Positions 1-11,822 are shown, counted from the stretch's first letter. The stretch: DNA of 64,000 nucleotides from Zygnema cylindricum (GCA_037447655.1 JBBHKE010003382.1:1-64000), one strand, 5' to 3'. The notes: generated by a model not told the origin, from the sequence alone. A program made the numbers and translations.

Positions 1-287
1 AGTAGGCCCATACAATATGCCTATTGTATGCAAAACATACAATATGACCTTAAGACCCATATTGTATTCGGACCTATTCGGACCAATTAAAACATTCGGA
101 CCAAAAATTAGACCAATTAAAACATTCGGACTAAAAAATTTTATTTACACAGTCAGATTCGAACGATCGGACGATCGCTGATCAAAGAAGCGATCTAAGA
201 AGATCACATGAAAAGCCCATAACACAACTTACGATAAAGGCGCCGACCGAAAAGGCCTACCATAAAAACGCCTACTTTTGAACTATG
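1..287 (-). mobile_element. hAT-like MITE (CATAG family), copy 1, cut by the window edge
   Basis: This segment is the reverse complement of the complete copy at 33065-33369, including the blocks around the GGTCCGAATGTTTTAATTGG repeats and the shared terminal sequence ending GAACTATG at 287. The other end lies just outside the window. The complete copy has an 8-bp target duplication, which fits the hAT superfamily. No coding capacity is seen. It sits about 270 bp upstream of the RPN6 start codon, so it may contribute to that promoter region; this last point is inference. Confidence 0.85.
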
Positions 288-559
288 CTCCCAACCCACT
301 ACCCAAAAAATCCCCGCGCCAACCCCAAATATAAAATACTAATACAGTATGGAAATTTCAGTTCCATGTGCCAAATCCGCAATGAAATGTTCGCACGTTT
401 TGATTCATAGCTCCGCACTGAAAAAGTATGAACATGGCGAATGCCATACGACGAAAACAGAGAATTGGATTAGGGTAGACAATTGACCAACAACAATCCA
501 GCGGTAGAAGCAATTTGTTACGTTTTTGCTGTTTTTAAAGAAAGAAACGAGAAAAATCT
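288..559 (+). promoter_or_regulatory. RPN6 upstream region with possible TATA box
   Basis: This is the unique sequence between the MITE and the RPN6 start codon. A TATAAAA string lies at 330-336, about 230 bp before the ATG. No other element is recognised. The transcription start cannot be placed from sequence alone. Confidence 0.3.
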
Positions 560-3500
560 ATGGCCATCGTTGGTGATCCGGAGACGTCCATGGCGACAGA
601 GGAGTCGGTTGCTTCGGTCAGTGTAGGTGTCGCTAGTACAGAATCTTTAGAAAGAGCTGCAGAAATACAAGATTTGGATCCTGCAGAAGCAATTTCCATC
701 TACAGGAGTATTCTCCAGGATGATCTGTCTACTGCAGAAAGTCTCCGAATAAAAGAAAACGCCATCTCTAATCTTGCTGAATTGCTTTCTAAGCAAGGGA
801 AGGCTGAGGAGCTCCGTTCGTTACTTACCGATTTACGTCCGTATTTTGCCCTAATTCCGAAGGCGAAGACTGCAAAGATTGTCCGTACGATTATTGATGA
901 AGTGGCTAAGGTTCCAGGGACTACTAAGTTACAGTTGGATCTCTGCAAGGAAATGGTAGAATGGACTCGACAAGAGAAACGTACATTTCTGCGACAACGA
1001 GTTGAAGCCCGTCTTGCCGCTTTGTACATGGACACTCGCGATTATCAAACAGCTCTGTCTCTTATTACGAGCTTAGTACGAGAAGTACGGAGACTTGACG
1101 ATAAGCTCCTGTTGGTTGATATTGATTTGCTTGAAAGCAGATTGCATCATCAGCTTCGGAATTTGATGAAAGCAAAAGCAGCTTTGACTGCGGCAAGAAC
1201 TGCAGCAAATGCAATTTATGTACCACCAGCTCAACAAGGTCAAATTGACATGCAATCAGGTATTTTACACGCAGAAGAGAAGGATTACAAGACGGCGTAT
1301 TCGTACTTTTACGAGGCATTTGAAGGATTCAATGCACTTGACGATCCCAAGGCGGTCTCATGTCTTAAGTATATGCTCCTCAGTAAGGTAACGTTCTTTT
1401 GCTTTCATCTTAGTTTCGAAGATGTCATGATCCTTGGCATAATATTATGGAGTCGTAGGCACTTGGAAGCTTGTTGCTTGTTTTTTCTCACCTTGTTGTT
1501 TTCTGTTATGTATGCTTGTTGTGGTTTAAATTTTTCCCTGCACCCTTTTACCTCTGTTTTATGGTCCTTCACGCACTCTTTATGTTTGTGGATGCAATTG
1601 AAATGTTTTCTCAAGTAAATAGTTTCAAAGAAGTACTTATTTCTAATTTTTTCTTGAAATGCTCTTTTTTTTTGCCGGATGCTCAGTACAGTACACCATG
1701 AATTGTTTTTCTCGTTGTTAACACTAATGCGATGTTGGTTTTTTATATCGTTTATTACAGTAACTGTTTGCTCAGACTAATCTGATAAGCGGTCAAAAGT
1801 CGTCCACGTCGCTTGGGCTGAAATTAGATTAAAAAACACTAAGATAAACCCAACACCATATATTTCTGAACACCAATAGCGATTTTACAGTGTAGAATCA
1901 AAGAAGTATGTAATTCTGAAGTTTCTTTGCCTTTACCTATAGCTTTCATTTTGCCTGCCATCTTTCATAATAATATCGACATTGGTTATGGCCCTTTTTG
2001 CATTGGATATGTGCGGTTAACATTGCACGTGTCTTACGTTTACAAGGCATGTGTCTTACAATCACAAGTGTGCAAATAATATTGACAGGTGATTGTTCAC
2101 ATGTGACTTACGTTAACTAGTGGCATAAGTAGTCTTGACAGGTCAATGAGAACGCGTCCTAAATGATGTTAACAGGTTAACACTTACATGATGCTTACGT
2201 TGACAAGTGGCTCAAATAATGTTGACAGGTTGATGTTTGCATGTGACTTAGGTTTACATGTGGCATGAATAAGTTTGACAGGTGATTGTTTACATGTGAC
2301 TTACGTTGGCCAGCGGCATAAATGATGTCGACAGGTAATGACAAATCAGGCAGAAGATGTGCACAGCATCATTTCTACAAAGGCGGGCCTAAAGTACACA
2401 GGGCTGGAACTGGATGCTATGAAAGCTGTTGCAGAAGCACACAGTAAACGTTCTCTTAAGGTGGGCATCTTCTCTAACACCAAAAAGTCGTTGTGGAAAA
2501 GGTGTTTATGGGTAGAAAATTGTTTGTTTCCGGGTATTTAGGATATTTTAGGGTTTTTTTATTATTTGACGCTTACAGTAAAACGTTCTCTAAAGCTGGG
2601 CATGTTTTTCTATCACCGAAAAGTTATTGTGGAATGAGTTTTTAAGGCACAAAAATTATTTTGGAAGAAGTTTTTTTGGGTTTTTAAGTGGTGCTTGGGT
2701 TCCTTTAGGGTTTTCCTGTTATGAAGACTTTTTTATTCGGTCTGAATTGTTAAAGGGTAATTATACGTATGTTATATCTGGCAATACTGGCCAGTAATCA
2801 CCGTAATCGTACAGCAAAATATACGTTTTTTACAAAATCATTTTCTGTACAAGTGCTTTGATTACTGTGCCAGTAGCACTAGTTACACGGATCAAATGAT
2901 TTCACCTGTTAGGGAAATATTTGTTTGTTTTCCACAAGATATTGAGCTACAGCATGTTATGAAAGAGAATAAAGCGTGGCAATGTTTACTGCCTTTGCTG
3001 GTTTTTTAGTGTCAATTGTGTCTTTGCTGATGAGGTTATTTTTTGAAGGCACTGCGCCTTTGTCTTTAACAGCATTTCACATGTTGCGCCTAAAAAATTG
3101 TGGTGGAATTTATCGCAGTTTAAATTCTTTATAATCTTTTTCTGTGTGTGCAAATGATGACTTGTTCTGAATTGCATTAGTGGAGAAGCAGATTTGCAGA
3201 GTGTTAATTGAGTCGTTCAATTAACATGTTGTAATATTTGTTCTTGTCCTAATAAAACTGTTATAATAGTTGAATCTGCCGTATACATAATTTTGTTACT
3301 TGACGGGGAACCTGTTATATATTCATGAGCGCAGAACTGCACACAAAATGCCAGAATTTTGTTGGGATACAGTCAGGACACTGATTTAAAGAACAAAAGC
3401 CGGTTGTGAACTGGGTAATTTCAAGAGAAGTCCGGTAATTTTTTTAGGTCATTATATGTATTTGTACGGTCAGGATGAAGGCACATTAGCTTAACTGAAT

Positions 3501-5018
3501 TTTGAACACCATCTATAGGACGCTTCATGTCTTTTAGTTGACAGCAAGATTGTGATAGCTACAGATTTATGTTTCTGATATGTCTATGATTGTTGTCTTC
3601 TGTCGAGATGTTGACTCTGTCTAAGCATGTGTCTTTTGAAACTTGTGCTGGAAATGCAGGCTTTTGAAGAGACATTGAAGTCATACAAAGAGCAGTTATC
3701 AGATGACCCAATCATTGATCGTCACCTTTCAGCCTTATATGACACTTTACTGGAACAAAACCTTGTGCGTTTAATAGAACCTTTTTCAAGGGTGGAGATT
3801 TCTCACATTGCAGACCTCATCGGTTTGCCAATTGAGCAGGTGAGTTGTGACTTGATGTTTAATTGCATTGCAATTCGAGTGATGGTTTTTTTCTGCGGGC
3901 TGTATTTGTGAGGTACGAAGGTGGACCGCGCTAATTGTGCTTTTATAGAAAATTTAGTTTTTTTTGCACCTATTTAATTGAAAGCCACATTTTGAACTGA
4001 TTTTCTAAGGATACAGATTTGGTGATAAAAATATTCCTGAGTTCCGAAGTTGTACGCATGTGTATGTATTTTTTCCTATTGTGGATGTATTTCTAAGCTG
4101 TCAGGAGCTATGCGTCCTTATGACTCTTTCTATTTTGGATGTAAGGAGGGATTATACTTATGGCCTACTGTTACAGAACTAGTACAAACGCTTGATTGAA
4201 ATATTGATTCCAGTGAGGTTGTTGCTATGCGTAGTTTATGTATCGAGGCTTGTCTCTGCCGTAATTCATGAAGTTCAGAGCCTCGGCCAGACTATCTAGT
4301 GTATAAAAGTCCAAATGGTTGTCAATAGACGTGTAGATGACCATTTAGTGGGTAGGTGTTTAGCGATTTGCAGATTGCTTGTCTAGAACTTTCTGAATTA
4401 TTGACGCTGTTCTGTAGAACTCACTTCACAATCTCTCCTGTGAATCGTCGGTACGATGTTAAATTATGGAAAAGGGTCAGGTGTTAAGGCTTATAAGTGG
4501 TCATGATCCCGTTCAGTTTTTGCAGTACAAACTACACCATAAATCGCTATTAGCGTTAATAACACTATCGGTGCCCCTAAATTCTAGTTCTTGAACCTAA
4601 AATACGAGACCCTGAAAATAGTACATATCGATTATCGGTAAAACTTGTTCAATGCACATCACTAAGAAATACGCTTCCTTGCTACTAGGTCTTTGGTGTC
4701 TTTACTGTGTGCTGTCAGGCGGAGGTGATGCGTCCAGGTCGTTCTTGATCACAAGTATCAGGGCACAATCACAATAAATACGTTTTAATATTTTTGTTTA
4801 TGGTGTTTTTTTTTGTGTGTTGTCAGGTGGAGGTGAAGCTTTCCCAGATGATCCTTGATCACAAGTTTGAGGGCACTTTGGATCAGGGAGCCGGGTGTTT
4901 GCTGGTGTTTAATGAGGCAGCTGTTGATCCCATCTATTCGTGCACTCTAGAGACATTAGCTAACATGAGCAAGGTTGTTGACAGTCTCTACTCTAAGTCT
5001 AGAAGAATAATGGCGTGA
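560..5018 (+). CDS. RPN6: 26S proteasome regulatory subunit RPN6 (PSMD11), 4 exons
   Basis: Exons are 560-1387, 2335-2460, 3660-3839 and 4827-5018. All introns are GT-AG and phase 0, and together the exons give 441 residues; family members are about 420. The product is a lid subunit that clamps the 19S lid to the 20S core and base in the proteasome. The N-terminal two thirds is a helical-repeat solenoid (for example the [12 protein letters not shown] and [15 protein letters not shown] stretches). The C terminus is the PCI/winged-helix region, with [18 protein letters not shown] in exon 3 and [17 protein letters not shown] in exon 4, ending [18 protein letters not shown]. The first ATG (560) is used; an in-frame ATG at 590 is an alternative start, and the extra N-terminal length makes this uncertain. 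The gene is convergent with the CCDC97 gene. Exons 2 and 4 carry decayed duplicate copies of their edges in the flanking introns. Confidence 0.95.
1694..1892. mobile_element. Tc1/mariner-like MITE in RPN6 intron 1
   Basis: A 199-bp element bounded by TA on both sides. Its left end is CACCATGAATT and its right end runs AATAGCGATTTTACAGTG, matching the ends of related copies (8629-8826, 47766-47955, 44701-45207). It is non-coding. The TA target site and the inverted ends place it with Tc1/mariner (Stowaway-like) MITEs. Confidence 0.6.
2036..2334 (+). repeat. 53-bp minisatellite ending in the RPN6 exon-2 acceptor
   Basis: Tandem units resemble CATGTGACTTACGTT..TGGCAT..ATGTTGACAG. The ACAG ends fall at 2088, 2141, 2175, 2228, 2281 and 2334, so the spacing is 53 bp except for one shortened 34-bp unit. 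The last one (2332-2334) is the CAG used as acceptor of RPN6 exon 2, because reading continues in phase into the PCI-proximal coding sequence. Every earlier unit also presents an ACAG|GT string. Confidence 0.85.
2461..3659 (+). repeat. RPN6 intron 2 with an echo of the exon-2 donor
   Basis: The true exon 2 ends at 2460 with CGTTCTCTTAAG followed by GTGGGCAT. At 2576-2640 a degenerate copy reads ACGTTCTCTAAAG followed by CTGGGCAT, and similarity continues into CACC(A/G)AAAAGT. The copy is displaced by 135 bp and its GT has become CT, so it should not splice. The rest of the intron shows nothing else recognisable. Confidence 0.7.
4692..4772 (+). repeat. Decayed echo of RPN6 exon-4 acceptor and exon start
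   Basis: The real acceptor and exon start (TGTCAG|GTGGAGGTGAAG, exon from 4827) are preceded 108 bp upstream by CTGTCAG|GCGGAGGTGATG. Similarity continues through TTCTTGATCACAAGT and AGGGCAC. The echo keeps an AG but has lost the reading frame. An isolated MITE-end-like stretch (AAATCGCTATTAGCGTTAA) lies at about 4540-4560 in the same intron. Confidence 0.75.
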
Positions 5019-5925
5019 GGAAACGTTGGGAAAAGAAAACGATGGTAACTGGAACTAAAAAAAGCTGTTGATAGCGTGCTCGATGTGGATAGGACTTCGG
5101 TAAAGAGGCTCTATATTGTGACCCCGTTTTGTTAATGAAAGTGGGGAGCGTTCAAGAAGTCTTTTTGCTCCCTATCTGGGCAGTGCCTGTTCCTGGCGCT
5201 GCTGATTCTAGTCTGGAGTTTTGTAAGATACTATTTTTGTAGATACGATTTTTAGCTTTGCGTCTGTTTGTTTTTGGGGCATTCTTTACGTATGACACGT
5301 TGGGCTCTGATTGAGACCTGTATTTTCCCACTTGAATGGGCACCTGATGCATGTATGGTGTGGAAGTCAAAGGCGGATAATTGTCAGACTTCACAAATGT
5401 TTTTTATCTTGTGAGGGAGAAATTTAGGTGTTTGTAAACCTTTTGCGTCGGAGACATTGCCTCTGTCGCATCGGATTATTCAAACTATTTTAGATTGATG
5501 GAAGATGCAAGGTGATGATGCATGGGTTATAATCGCCCTTCTAATATGCTACACCATTGTATTGTCCAAGTTCAAAATCTGAAATCTGTATTTCAAACTC
5601 ATCTGTAAGATTGGATAAAATTTTGCTTGTAAACCAAAAAATGATCTGTAAATTGTGCATAGTTAATCAAAAGGTGACAAACAGGCCAAACAATTGGCAA
5701 TCCAAGTTGCTTTGCCACTTTTATAAGTGTATCAGCTGTCACATGATTCACTTTTTTTCTCGGGCAATGGACAAGTATCAAAAAGCTCGCCTCGCAGCAA
5801 ATCATCATCAAAACTAAAAAGAAATGAAAGTGACCACCTTTTTCCTTCAAATCATCTTTTTTACTATCTTAAGCTGTACATATCTTACAAAACCGAATAT
5901 CATTCATCTGCGACTCCACATCCTA
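5019..5925. other. Convergent intergenic region between RPN6 and the CCDC97 gene
   Basis: About 0.9 kb separates the two stop codons. It should hold both 3' UTRs. I see no further coding region, RNA gene or transposon. The short open frames here have no recognisable sequence. Confidence 0.5.
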
Positions 5926-8900
5926 TCAATCCTCATCAAAATACTTTTCCTCCGCATCTTGAGCAATTTCCGTCAGCCAATCATCATCAAGTGTCGAATC
6001 CCTGTCTATTTGTGAGTAGTCCACATGCTCCCCATCCTCCCCTTGGAGGAACTTCTCTTGCATTATTTGCAAAAAATCTTCCTGTCTTTCACTCAATTCT
6101 TGAACAGAGAGTTGCCGTCTGTTACTTGCACCAACTCCTTGTCTGTCTTCTGAAGGAAAAGAACCCTCTGTATCCATTTCATTACCTAAATCTCCCTCTG
6201 GTTGACCTTCAAGCATTTCAGAATTTGGAAGTTTCCCCATATCAGACCCACCTGAGGATTCTCCTTTGGGATTTTGCTCCTCCATATTTGCTTCATTTCC
6301 TTCCTCAACAGGTATATTCCCAGACACCAGAAAACCTCCCCAACCTCCTCTATCTGCGATCCGTCCTTTATCTTCATAAGACGAACTACAACCGGGAGCT
6401 TCTCTAATTTGTCCAAATTCTCCAATTCGTCCACTTTCTCTAATTCGTCCACTAGTGGATGTCGCTGTCCTCATAGACACTTTTTTTTCATTTTCATTTA
6501 TTTCATTTTCAGAATCGGAATCAAACTCCTGTGAACACACAAGAAAAAAACATTTTTTGGAGTTAATAGTCTCCTCCAAGGCCCTCCTAATCAAACAAAG
6601 AAATGTTTCACTTTATATACAAGTGGCTTCCAAAGCTCTCCTAATCATAGTTCACAAGCACGAAAGATCGTGGAAACGCTATATCTGGTTATCCTGTATT
6701 ATATGCGTAATATACAAGTTTTCCGGGTATAATACGATTTAATATGGAGTAACCAAACATGCACCTCTTCACACATAAAGACTATGCTCCTAATTTAACA
6801 AAAAAATATTCCACTTTGAAGACAACTGGTTTTCGAAGAGTTTCCTAATTGACCAAATATAAGTTTCACTTTAGAAACCATTGGTTTCTGCATCTCTCAT
6901 AATCGAACACATAGGGTTTTTTTAATCGCTCCCACACTAAAACCTGATCCAAAGTCAACCAACAGTGCTGGATTTCTCTGACAAAATAAGTTGCTTGAGA
7001 GGAAACTGTATAAATTTCCCAAAAACAAAAAAAAACATTTTCAAATGGGATGGGTTCTAGATAGTAATTAAGCAATTGGACGGTAATTGAGTTCTTCTTA
7101 CTGTACCCGATCCTGAAGGATTTGCCTACCCTCTCAACTCCAAGAGGAATTTTTTTCCTTACTGCATTTGCCAGCTTGTATTCTCCATTTGGTACCACAA
7201 CTTAGACAGCATATTCATACAAATAAACTCAAACAAAATAATTCGAACGAAAAAAAAATCAAACAAACAAAGTCAAACAAAACCAAATCGAATCGGAATC
7301 GAAGCGGAATCGAAACGGAATCGAATCCAATCCAATCCAATCCAATCAAATCAAATCAAACCAAACCAAATCAAATCATCACCTCTATATCTGCTGCCGA
7401 ATCATCTTCGACCTCCAACTCCTCCTCGTCAATCGAATCAAACTCCTCGGGAAGTCCAGCTTCTTGTCTCTCGGCTCTTAACCGTTTTCGAAATTCAACT
7501 TCCTGAGATTGTCGAATTAGCGTTTCCGAATATTTTTCCCCTTCCCTTGCAGCAGATCGCTCAGAAATATCCTCAAATTGTCCTATATACTCATGATGAA
7601 GGAGAGGTGCCCGGAGTCTCATAGTCTCCTCCGAAAAATATTGACCAGCCTGTAAAAAAGACTCACCGACATAAGCGTTACCACAAAATGTTCATGGGGA
7701 TTCTGTGGGATTTTTAAGTGATTTTAGGGCTTTAGAATTTGAAGGGGTTATAGGGTGTTTTAGGTTCTTTAGGGTTTAGCAGATTAAATTGACCAATTCT
7801 TCTCTAATAAAAGAGGTAGACTGTAAATGGAAATGGCTAGGACCACCTTTCTGGTGGTTGTTGCTGGTGTCTACGATTTTTGACTTAAAGGGCTCCTTCA
7901 GAATTATGATCCGTTTTTATATTGTCACACACATAATCCCGAACATTTCCTTAAACACACAGAAATCTAAAAAAAAAAAAAAACAAAAAAGACGATGGCA
8001 TGAACATAAGAAAATTCCAGATTCCTGGACATCAAATTTTAGTGTTCATATGATGGACATACTATATCCACCTTATGTGCTCCATCTACAAAAACAAAAA
8101 ACCTATAAATGGACCCTAGCCTGTAAAAGCTTCACAACCTATACCTTTACAGCCTACAAATCATGCTATAAATGAATTTGGGGGATGATGTCCAACTTCA
8201 TAGTAAAGAAACTCCCAACAACAATTTTAACAATCCTTAACATTTTTTTTGGGTGAATGAATAGTGGTGGATTATAAATCAATCGACAACATCTAAACAG
8301 AGAGAAGAATGCATCGTTTTTTAGAATGGTTTTCAGCTACACCTCTCATCCTTACTGGAATTTATGAATTGTTAGCGTACAAGATGTGGCTTATTTTAGG
8401 CCACTAGTTTAATTAGTGCTATTAACGTTACATATGACTTTGGGTAAAAAAAAACCGGCGACCAAATTAGAATTATTAATTCTAACAGTGAATAAAAGTG
8501 TAACATCCCCACACTTACAAACTGGTCCACACGTTCATATCAAAGTCTCGCTCATGCTGCCTCCCAAATATGAAATTCTTAACTGCCTGTGTAATAATTC
8601 ACTAATTCTAATAGCGATGGACAGTGTACACCACCCACCGGTATTAGAGTCAGTGAATTATTACTGTTAACACTTCGTTAGAATTAACTTTACTAAATCA
8701 TGTTTTGACACGTGGCTCATTACGGGCCAACTACCTAAAAAGTGTTATTAACACTAATTTGTGATTTTGAGTCGAAAAAACACTCACTCTAATTAGAGTG
8801 ACGAACTCTAATAACCATGTGAGGTGTAGTATTGCCACACCCAGAAAGAAATCAACTGGTCCACACACTCGTACATCCAAATACGAAAGTCTTCACACTG

Positions 8901-10456
8901 TGTACCTGAATAAGTCGACTCATATATGCGAGTCGACGGTTTTTTACCACCGCAGATTTGCTCTTTTGGTCTGCGGCTGTCGGTTTTAAAGAAGCTCTTA
9001 ACTCCTTTAAATGCCACGCTACAGAATAGTCGCCTTCAAGGGGAGCAAAATGAACCAACTCAGAGCCCTCCAATTTCTTTCCGTATCGCTCTGCAACAAG
9101 AAACAAACAAAACAAAACAAATAAACTGTTAAAGTTAAAACTTCAAAATCTCTGATTGAATCAGTTATTGGACCACAGTATCAATATTAATAACATCAGA
9201 GCCCTATAATTTCTTACAATATTGCTCTGCAACAGACAAAAAAAACAAGAAGTTAGTTGCTAATATTTAATAACACTTAATCATTGGTAACATATTACCA
9301 CACATAATGTGGTAATTACCAATAAACATATTCACACAATGTGGTAATCAATATGTTACCAATCATTTAATTGTTAACATTAAAACTTTTGTGTAAGAAG
9401 CTGTGATCGCATCAGTTATTTTGACCATCGACAAACTGAACGAATTGAAGTTTTCTAAGGCGTCACTCTTTATAGGTCTTTAAACGATTTAATTAGCACT
9501 GTCCATAAATCAGCCTAACAGTTCCCAATTAAGTACAGAAAACCGCTCTTCCTCCCCGTTTTTTTTAAATGTCAAAAAGAAGCATTCATCAAGCTTTTCA
9601 TTGACTCTTTGACTTTGGCGATCATAACTACATCCTTAGGACTGCGATAAAATGAAACAGAAATAATAAAAAAAACAATTGAAAGAGAGCGGAAAAATGG
9701 TAAGAAAACCCAGAAATGAAACAGACAAAACCAGACAGAATCTCCAAAATTCTTACCAATTCAGCCAAAGAAGTTGGAAATAAGAAATTGGCACACGTGC
9801 ACTGTGTAAAAAAATAATCAGTGTAGAAGCGAAATTATCACCTACAATACTAATTTAGGGTATCAGTAATACTAACTCGGGGTAGAGTGATGTGGCTGAT
9901 TGTACGTCACTCCCTTAAAATAATATTTTTTAACACTATTTTCCGATTTAAAACCGACGACCAAACTACATCGCCTATCATCATTAAAGGAATTATTGCT
10001 CTATCTACACCATCTATTTCTATTAGAGTTAGTGAATTATTAGCTTTAGAGTGGAGTTTAGATTAACTACACTGAATTATGTTTAGTCACGTGGCTTAGC
10101 AAAAAAGAGTTATTAACACCAAATTTTTTTATGGCTCAAAAAGCCCTCGGCTCAATTTAGTGTTATTAACCAGAAAATTAGTGTCATGAACAGTAAAATT
10201 AATGTTATCAACCCTAAAATTAGTCTTAATAACCCGAAAAAAGATGGGCGGTGTGGTAACGGAGTGACTCACCGAGGAAGATGGCGGCATCTCGTTCCAA
10301 AAGACCTTTCAAATGGTCTACTTTCTCCTTTGAGGTCACTTCCTCTCCTCTTTTTGCAAGAGAGTGAGGCAAATGGAGGTCATGGAGGCCACTCAGACGC
10401 TCCACTATCTCTATGATGGATTTTTGCTCCATAGAAGGGTTCCGCTCCCTCCCCAT
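5926..10456 (-). CDS. CCDC97: CCDC97-family protein (DUF2052), 4 exons
   Basis: Exons on the minus strand are 10456-10273, 9090-8906, 7649-7383 and 6528-5926. The phases chain correctly (the split codon between exons 1 and 2 restores FLERYGKK) and give 412 residues. Family hallmarks, in order: KEKVDHLKGLLERDAAIFLERYG (split here as a description of residues about 43-66), DYSVAWHLKEL, KNRRLAYMSRL, YFSEETMRLRAPLLHHEYIG in exon 3, and the acidic C terminus with EDFLQIMQEKFLQGEDG and EEKYFDED. Human CCDC97 is, from memory, associated with the SF3b splicing complex; a similar role here is inference. The linker at residues about 213-330 is low-complexity and rich in S, E and G. Introns 1 and 2 hold MITEs, and intron 1 holds an echo of the exon-2 acceptor. 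The gene is divergent from membralin and convergent with RPN6. Confidence 0.9.
7200..7382. repeat. Simple AATCGAATC/AACAAA repeat in CCDC97 intron 3
   Basis: A run of degenerate 5-6-base units (CAAAT, CAATC, GAATCG) directly follows, in transcript sense, the exon-3 donor at 7382-7381. It is a microsatellite with no coding value. Confidence 0.7.
7650..8628. other. CCDC97 intron 2, left part, with a degraded MITE end
   Basis: There are TTTAGGG-like strings at 7720-7780 and a poly(A) run at about 7970. A MITE right end (AATAGCGATGGACAGTG) stops at 8626 and shares its TA with the next element. The matching left end of that first element is not clear; a GTGGCTTATTTTAGGCCAC core at about 8388 belongs to it. 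Confidence 0.5.
8629..8826. mobile_element. Tc1/mariner-like MITE in CCDC97 intron 2
   Basis: A 198-bp element between TA dinucleotides at 8627-8628 and 8827-8828. The left end CACC...TATTAGAGT matches the inverse of the right end ACTCTAATAACC...GGTG. It contains the family core ACACGTGGCTCATTACGGG, which recurs in the copies at 47766, 53559, 60722 and 22790. Confidence 0.7.
9193..9245 (-). repeat. Echo of the CCDC97 exon-2 acceptor in intron 1
   Basis: The true acceptor reads (minus strand) TTGCAG|AGCGATACGGAAAG with exon start 9090. A copy 136 bp upstream in transcript sense reads TTGCAG|AGCAATATTGTAAG, and similarity continues through the GGGCTCTG that follows. The flank (ATCAGTTATT.GACCA) repeats again near 9405-9425, suggesting a third, older unit. 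Confidence 0.75.
10008..10253. mobile_element. Tc1/mariner-like MITE with amplified subterminal repeats, CCDC97 intron 1
   Basis: It starts after TA at 10006-10007 with CACCATCTATTTCTATTAGAG, contains the CACGTGGCT core and ends GGGCGGTG at 10253. From about 10150 to 10235 a 20-21-bp unit (AAAATTAGTGTTATTAACC) is repeated four times. The element stops only 17 bp short of the exon-1 donor (10272-10271). Confidence 0.55.
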
Positions 10457-11822
10457 AGCTACAATAAAAGCAAAAAAAAAAAAAAAAAAAAAAAAAACAA
10501 AAAACTAAACAAAAAAAAAACGAAAAAAAAAAAACTAAAAAACAGAACTAAACTAGAAAAGCAAAGCTATTACCTGGAAAGGGAAGTTATCGAGCCGAGG
10601 ATATCATATGTTTAGTGCGTTTGACACGGTTAATACAGTTAATACGGTTAAAGCGTTTAATCAGCTTAATTCATTTAATAGATTTGATAGGTTTGAGAAT
10701 TTTAATAGGTTTAAAAGGTTTAAAAGGTTTGACAAGTTGTATTTTTCATTCAAAATAAAAAAAAAAAAAAACAATTCGGATGTACTTACTTTTTTTTTTT
10801 TTAGATTACATAAGCTTTTTTGCTTACGTCACAGGAGAGTCGGAAGTGGCAGAAATGCTTAAGTATCAAAAAGTTGTATAAGGATGTGCCAAAAAAAGCT
10901 AAGATTTGTAAAAAAAAGTATCTATTCTACTCCCTGCTTAACTGTTTTCCTTCGTCTTAAAAAAGATTCAAAATATCCAGAAGAGAGTAAAACAACTAAA
11001 CGAGGAGGAGAAATGACAAGCTACAGTATATGTGTAGCTTCAAAATCTACGCAAAAATCTCACCTTTCTGAGTTTCTGGCCTTTTTGTTTGTTTTTTTTT
11101 GGCATCTTAAGTTATTTCATGGAACAAGGATTTAAGTCTTTTTCCATATTTTCTCATGTTCCGTTCTATGCTGAGCTGGCTGGCAGAGGCGTACGGAAAA
11201 AGTTACTCTAGAGTACTGTACTTTAAAAAACTGTACGTACTGATGTAAATTTACTACAAGTACAGACTATAGATTCTTGACACTTGAGTGAGTTTGTCAC
11301 TGTACGGATAAAGTTTGTCAATGCTCGGTCGCCAACATCCGTACGCATACTTTTCTGCCGTACTTTTTCAATCTCATCAGCCCCGTTCCCCGGTCCGAAA
11401 ACGACATGTACGGATAGGACAGTGCCAGTCACGTGAGTCAAAAAAGCAGCAATCACCGTACGATCGTTGGCAAACTTGACGCAGCCCACAATTAGAAATA
11501 GTACTTTTTATTTCGTGTTTATTATGCGGCCGTTTCTGAAGGGTCGCCTGCAAAGAATTCATTCTGGAATTGGCAGTTTTGCCCAGGATGATGTACAGAA
11601 CCTTGCAGAGTTTTAGATCTCATGTCCAAGCAGATAAAGTCACCAGTCGTCACACATTCTCTCCCCTTCTGCAGGATAATCCATAGCCATGGCGGTAAGC
11701 TAACCGAACCTGAGATATCTTACACACACCCGAAAGCTGTGAAAAACCCTGAGAAACTTTGTTATTCTCTGACAGACTCTTCAAAACTTTAGCAGAAAAA
11801 ACCCTAGAAAGCTCTAGTAACT
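10457..11822. other. Divergent intergenic region, CCDC97 / membralin
   Basis: This is the region between two genes transcribed away from each other. It holds an A-rich tract (10470-10560), a 9-bp-period repeat (10612-10740) and a stretch dense in GTACGG/CCGTAC strings (11190-11480). No further gene is seen. It may act as a shared bidirectional promoter region (inference). Confidence 0.5.
10612..10740. repeat. 9-bp-period minisatellite
   Basis: Degenerate units such as GGTTAATAC and AGGTTTAAA repeat with a 9-10-base period for about 130 bp. The period being a multiple of three keeps a spurious frame open (repeats of the N-R-F type); no gene is inferred. Confidence 0.6.
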
